From the NCBI GenBank assembly GCA_007449985.2, contig VIIQ02000132.1:185361-249360 (forward strand): a stretch of 64,000 nt of DNA. Reading direction: 5' to 3'. The notes below the pieces were generated by a model that was not told the DNA's origin, searched no databases, and worked only from the letters and a program-made list of their open reading frames with translations. Positions 59,646 to 64,000 of this stretch are shown here, in pieces. The position numbers and the translations under genes are program-made. Source of the stretch: Desmodesmus armatus. Lineage: Eukaryota > Chlorophyta > Chlorophyceae > Sphaeropleales > Scenedesmaceae. How positions within the stretch are numbered: the first letter of the stretch is position 1; each line of letters opens with the position of its first letter.

Positions 59646-62336
59646 CTAGTGCCACAACATAGCTAAACCTGGCGGCTCTGGTACTCCGTTGAGCGGCATT
59701 GGCTGTCCTGCAGTAAGACTTGTGGACGTGACTTACCGTTGATCCCGTGCCTGATAGTGCGCACCGTCACAGCAGCGTTGTACGCCTGCTGCGCATGCTT
59801 ATGGGTTGGCCACGTACCCCAGTACTCAAACTGAAAGCATCACACACAGGACACACGTACCAGTCAGCTTTTGTACTAAAATTGTCTGCTGTAGTACGGT
59901 AGAGTCTTGCGTGTGCCTCCAAGACTTCCATCTCCCTAGGAGCGCTCGCCAATACAAGGTAGGTTGGCAGCCCACACGAGAGATTTTTCAAGGGCGCAAA
60001 GTTTGCACAGGAGTACATTTCAGAACTCTAGAGCAGGACTCGCTTGACTGTCGACGCTTTGATAACAACCCAGTCCACCCTGTGGTAACAACCGCCGCTG
60101 AGCACCTCCCACTCATCAGCAGCCATGTACAGCCATGCCGCTCAAACCTCCAGCTAGACGGCCAGCTGGTGGTCAGGTCACATGTCTTGCAGGCAGTGGC
60201 TGCCCGTCACATATCCCAAGTGCAATGCGCCCTCACCTCAGATCCGTCCTCTTCTGCACCAGGCAGGTATGCCACCCAGCCATACAGCCCTAGCACCGGC
60301 CACCCCAGCTCCCCACTCAGCATCAGCCGCTGCGGAGTGATCACAGCAGCTGCTGCGCCAACGATCTGCACAAGCAGCTCCGACAATTCAGCAGCAAATG
60401 GCAGGGCAGGCCGGGCACCCTTTGACACCCTGTATGCAGCAGCTGCGCTGTTGGCGTCCATCAAGGCAGCCCAGGGATCAAGACCCAGGCCTGCCCTTAT
60501 GCCATCTAGCAGTATTCTGCGCAGGGCTGGCACGCGTTCACTGGCGAACACGATGTCGTCGCGCGCGAAGGTTTGGGCGAAGATGTCGCCAGCTGCGGCG
60601 GCTGCATCCGCTGCTATTGCGTCCAAGATTTCAGCTGCTGGGTCCTCATCAATTTCAACCTCATTTTTAGGGATGTGCGGGCGTATATACGTATTATATA
60701 CGGGCGTATATAATACTGTATAAATACGCGTATAACGTATATGACCCTCGTTTATACGCGTATGAGGGCGTATAAATACTGTATACGCTTTATACGTGTA
60801 ATACGCTTATAAAGTAGCGTATAGTGCACGTACAGTCCATACTGTGCCCCGTATACTGCTCCAAAATGACCCCAAACGCGCCTGGACAGCGGTCAATTCA
60901 AGTCAATGGCTGCTGCAATTGGTTCGAAACGTGTGGAAGAGGCCCGCGGAAGTTGCACGGGGGTAAGATCTCGATTGCGCTGTCCACCACACGATTGCCA
61001 CTGGCCCCAGGCCTTAAAGGGAAGGGAAGGGAAGGAGATGGTAGGGGTGTGTGGCAGTGTGTCACACACTGTGTGTGGCAAGCAGGTTGTAGTGTGCTCG
61101 GTGTTGCTTGGCTTTTTTGAAAGGGATGAAGGAAGGGCAGGGAAGGAGGGGGGCAGTGAGTGCTGTGTTGGTTGCAGTGTGCTGTTTGAAAGGGTGGAGG
61201 GGGATTCTCTGTTGAAAGAGAAAGGGCAGGAAGGGATTGGAAGTGGCATCAGTTTACTGTCATCAGGTCATTGGTCCCAGTTGAGTGCTGCTTTTCAAGT
61301 GCTGCTCATAGCCTACAAGTAACATTCATGTTGGCAGTTGTCATGTTGACCCTTCCCAGCTGTCTGGCTGCTGTACTGCACGTTTCACAAGACCAAACGC
61401 CGCCGCCGCAGCCGCGAGCGCCAGCCACAGCAACACCAGTGCCTCAATTCAGCACTTGCTTGGCAGCTGCAATTGTGTGACAGCACAAAAATAAATACTA
61501 AACAACAATTAAAACAGTCCTGCCTTGTCAAAATCTTCAAAATGTTCCTGGCTGCTGAGATAGGCTTTTCTCCATACGGATTTGGGCAGTATAATATACA
61601 TAATACGCAAAATACGGTATAAATTATAGTATACAGATTTGGAATATACGCCCAGAAACATCCTTACTCATGAGTAATGATCATTTTGGTTGTTGTCGGC
61701 TGCTACAGGGCGGCCCGGGCGCCTTACACCTTCCCCGTACCCGTATGTGTCCAAGTCCCTGTAGGGAGCAGCACTGCCCACAGCCTGTGGCATGTATGTT
61801 TCCCCCAGCCACCCTACAAGGGTGTGGGTGACGTTCGTCATGAAGGGCAGACCCATAACTGACATCGCAAGTGAGCGTGTCACTGTGCTGCCTAGGCTCC
61901 AAAGGGCCTCCTGCACTTTGTCCATGACAGTCACGACTTATGTCGAGGTTGCACGGCTCCAGCCAAGGCTTGCGCATGAGGCTTTGTAGGACCGCCGCTG
62001 CTGCCGCCGCCGCCGCTGCTGCTGCTGCTGCTTGGAAAAGTCCGGGAGAGGGACACACAAAGCTGTTTGCCAGCCTGTTTCAGCAGTGCCTCCTGCTGCT
62101 CTGCACCCACGGGCACCCGGGGCAGCCGTGGTGTATCTGCAGATCCTGGCCCTTCGCTCGCTGATGAGCCACCCACCCCTTTTGGCTCCTGGCTTGGCAT
62201 CTGCGCACTGCAGCTTGCTGTCACTAAGTAGCGGCTGCTGCTGCTGCTGGTGGTGGTGGTGGTAGTGGAACCCACCATCGCGGTGGTGCTGGTGGTGCTG
62301 CTGGACAGCGGCGTCCTCGAGAGTGGCTGCAGGGAT
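59646..62336 (-). CDS. Multi-exon protein of unknown function, 5' end not found
   Basis: Model exons 62336-62059, 61936-61728, 60659-60237, 59830-59737, 59707-59646; phases agree, giving at least 355 residues ending in TAG. Donors include GAG|GTGAGG, AACG|GTAAGT and GGT|GTAAGG. Segments: ALLKQAGKQL; VTVMDKVQEALWSLGSTVTR; MGLPFMTNVTHTLVGWLGE; EIDEDPAAEILDAIAAD; FARDDIVFASERVPALRRIL; LSGELGWPVLGLYGWVAYL; EYWGTWPTHKHAQQAYNAAV; MPLNGVPEPPG. Some segments are amphipathic or hydrophobic, but I recognise no family. The splice at 62059/61936 has a weak acceptor (CATAAG). The 995-bp element at 60670-61664 lies between exons 2 and 3 only 11 bp from the exon 3 acceptor (ATGAG|GTTGAA), which lacks a pyrimidine tract. 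The gene may therefore be disrupted, or two genes may be present, the first ending NQNDHYS at 61668. Confidence 0.45.
60670..61664. mobile_element. 995-bp MITE-like element with GTATA-rich ends
   Basis: The left end GGGATGTGCGGGCGTATATA and the right end, read inverted, AGGATGTTTCTGGGCGTATA match as imperfect terminal inverted repeats. TA flanks both ends (60668-60669 and 61665-61666), consistent with a TA target duplication. The first ~160 bp and last ~100 bp are packed with CGTATA, TATACG and AATAC words; the middle is ordinary GC-rich sequence without a transposase frame. This fits a non-autonomous element. TA duplication is usual for the Tc1/mariner group, but the assignment is tentative. 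Confidence 0.68.
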
Positions 62337-63436
62337 CTGCAGCAGACGCAAACATCATAGCATTGACTCTGGCGACATAATTGACACGGCAATGACACGC
62401 CCTGCACTGATGCATGTCCTGCAGGAGGGATAGGGGCGAGGGCCATACCCCAGAGTTGAATGGATAAGGCACTGCACAGTTTGTGACTGCTGGGTCAAGC
62501 CAACTATGGGAGGGGGAGGGGGAGGGGCAGGGGTAGGGGTGGGTGGGGGGGAGGGGGGGGGGGGTGACACATGCACTGCAGTACTAGATGTATGCCTGTC
62601 GGGGCAGTAGGATGAGGTCCCTCTTCTACAAATTTTGTTGACAATGGCAGCACCGTCCAAGACCAGTCTCATTGCTCTCTCTCACCTGGCTGAACCTGTC
62701 AACTGCTGGTCACCAGCCTGGTCCCCTCCAACAGTGACAGAAGTCTGCAAGCAACGTGAGGAGAGTGAAACGCAGTCACCAAACGGATATGCGGTTTAAG
62801 GTGGCCTGAAAGACGAGCTACGGCATCAGCAGCCTCACAGCAACACACATTGATCATCAGTGTAGACCTTCCACTCACCTGCTCTCAGCCCCTGTTGGTA
62901 AGATAATCGCCGAATCACAAACTTGATTATTCAACACTACTAAACTGTGTTGAGTCAACACCTGACACGGGCCCTTACGTCTGTTGATGCAGACCGGTTG
63001 AGTCATGATCAGCAGAACCCTGCTGAAGTTTGTACCCTGCCCCGTAAACACGTAACCGCAACGAAGATTACCCAACATCTTTAGCGGGAATGAATCTACA
63101 TTACGGCAGAAGGTTTATTCAAGGTGTCCAAGGTACCCGACCCAAGATAAAATTCCAAACTCGTTGGCTCTGGCGCATATCAGTCTTCGTCAACCCTGAT
63201 CAGATTTCTGAACTAGCAGCTACACCTTCAAGCATGAGCCGGAGCTGCTAGACAGCAGGTGGCACTGCAGCAACCAGGCACAGCACAGCACAGTACCGCT
63301 GCCAATCACAGCATGGCTTCACATCCGCATGCACGTGCAGATACAGCTGCGTTAACGAACTCCGGAGCTCACGAAAACGCAGAAGCAGCAGCGAATGCAG
63401 GTGTGCAGCAGATACAGCCGCAGCAGCAGCACCAGG
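62337..63436. other. Intergenic or 5' part of the minus-strand gene
   Basis: Upstream exons of the gene at 59646-62336 should lie here. A minus frame from ATG 62672 (MRLVLDGAAIVNKICRR) is a candidate first exon but no donor of the right phase was found. 62511-62565 is a G-rich tract with many runs of three to eight G. Confidence 0.35.
62511..62565 (+). repeat. G-run tract, potential G-quadruplex
   Basis: GGGAGGGGGAGGGGGAGGGG, then GGGG and GGG runs separated by one to three bases, ending in an uninterrupted G8 or longer. On the minus strand it reads as a C/CCA-rich polypyrimidine tract, upstream of a candidate splice region. Confidence 0.7.
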
Positions 63437-63852
63437 ATGAGTCCAGAAGCAGCGTCCGCAGTAGCTGCTGCTTATGGCTACGGAGCAGCAGCGATGTCTC
63501 TGTTGGACCCTGCATGCCGCCCAGGCACGGAGCCCTTTGCAGCAGCGAAAGCTGCAGTAGATCAGCGGCTGCAGCAGTTCCAAGCAAGGGTTGCAGAGCT
63601 GACGGAGCTGCAGGTGATTGATAGCGCTTGGGTGCCTTCCAAACAGTACAACCGTAGCCACACTGTTTTGATAGCTGTACTTTCATGGTGTCAATGTGGC
63701 AGCAGTCCTGTGGTGTCAGAGGCGACTCAACAGTGAGCAAAGCACAGAGTGCGATGTCGGTGTGCAGCCTGAGCAGACCTGTTTCTCTGTTGCAGCAGGG
63801 AAAACTCCAAGGACAGCGAGAGACTTGGGAACATAATGCTGCACACCGCTAG
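63437..63852 (+). CDS. Small coiled-coil protein, 77 residues
   Basis: Two exons, 63437-63613 and 63796-63852 (donor CTGCAG|GTGATT, acceptor CTGTTGCAG, phase 0). It starts MSPEAASAVAAAYGYGAAAM, then LLDPACRPGTEPFAAAKAAV and DQRLQQFQARVAELTELQ, and ends RETWEHNAAHR before TAG. The central part is a single amphipathic helix with Leu/Val heptad spacing, typical of small subunits of multi-protein complexes such as BLOC/prefoldin-like helical proteins, though I cannot assign one. An overlapping frame from ATG 63313 (MASHPHARADTAALTN) lies mostly upstream in another frame and is probably 5' leader. Confidence 0.6.
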
Positions 63853-64000
63853 ATTTGCATGACAACTTAAGCATTGTGTCTGAGGTTTGTTAGGGTGTGG
63901 GTAGCATCACATTGATCTCTATGGTGTGCCAATTGTGGTGTGGCTGTAGAGTAGCAGGTGGGGTTCCAACTTGCAGCATGCAGTGAGCATGCCAATGTTG

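Overview
The window looks like nuclear DNA of a chlorophyte green alga. The genes are split by many introns of roughly 100-900 bp with GT...AG borders (often GTGAGT, GTAAGT or GTGCGT donors and pyrimidine-rich ..GCAG acceptors). Coding sequence is GC-rich and dominated by CTG, CAG and GCA codons, and the proteins are long and rich in Ala, Gln and Ser. A Sphaeropleales/Scenedesmaceae-type genome is my guess; no marker gene fixes the genus. I saw no tRNA, rRNA, CRISPR array or bacterial-style operon. All spliced models below were built by hand from splice-site and reading-phase agreement and have no transcript support.

Layout. 0-17 kb: a partial low-complexity gene runs off the left edge on the minus strand. 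Divergent to it is a 10-exon prolyl 4-hydroxylase-like gene (2.4-8.6 kb). Then come a 6-exon membrane methyltransferase of the isoprenylcysteine/phospholipid methyltransferase type (9.8-12.8 kb) and a secreted Cys-rich PAN/apple-like protein (13.9-14.9 kb). 17-25.4 kb: a minus-strand gene for a giant Ala/Gln-rich coiled-coil protein with two classes of internal repeat, and just upstream of it a 202-codon open frame that may be its broken-off N-terminus.

25.6-42 kb is a rearranged, repeat-built region. A module (block X, 'head', a 249-bp tandem array, 'tail') occurs in three versions, with arrays of 9 and 14 units in the first and third and no array in the second. The tail of the third version overlaps the last exon of a real minus-strand gene (40.75-44.24 kb). 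A degraded copy of that exon lies at 33.4-34.2 kb.

44.2-54.7 kb: a divergent promoter region, then a 9-exon coiled-coil protein gene (plus) and a two-exon gene for a 1002-residue protein ending in a MYND zinc finger (plus). 54.8-64 kb: two DNA-transposon-like elements that I recognise only by structure. One is 3375 bp, with CCCTACC termini, a TTT target duplication and clustered TTATCC/GGATAA motifs. The other is 995 bp, with GGATGT termini, a TA target duplication and GTATA-rich ends; it sits inside, or at the edge of, a minus-strand gene of unknown function. A two-exon gene for a small coiled-coil protein is near the right edge.

The genes do not form an obvious pathway. The unusual content is structural: homogenised satellite arrays within duplicated modules, two terminal-inverted-repeat elements, and three independent genes whose introns carry duplicated pieces of the neighbouring exon.
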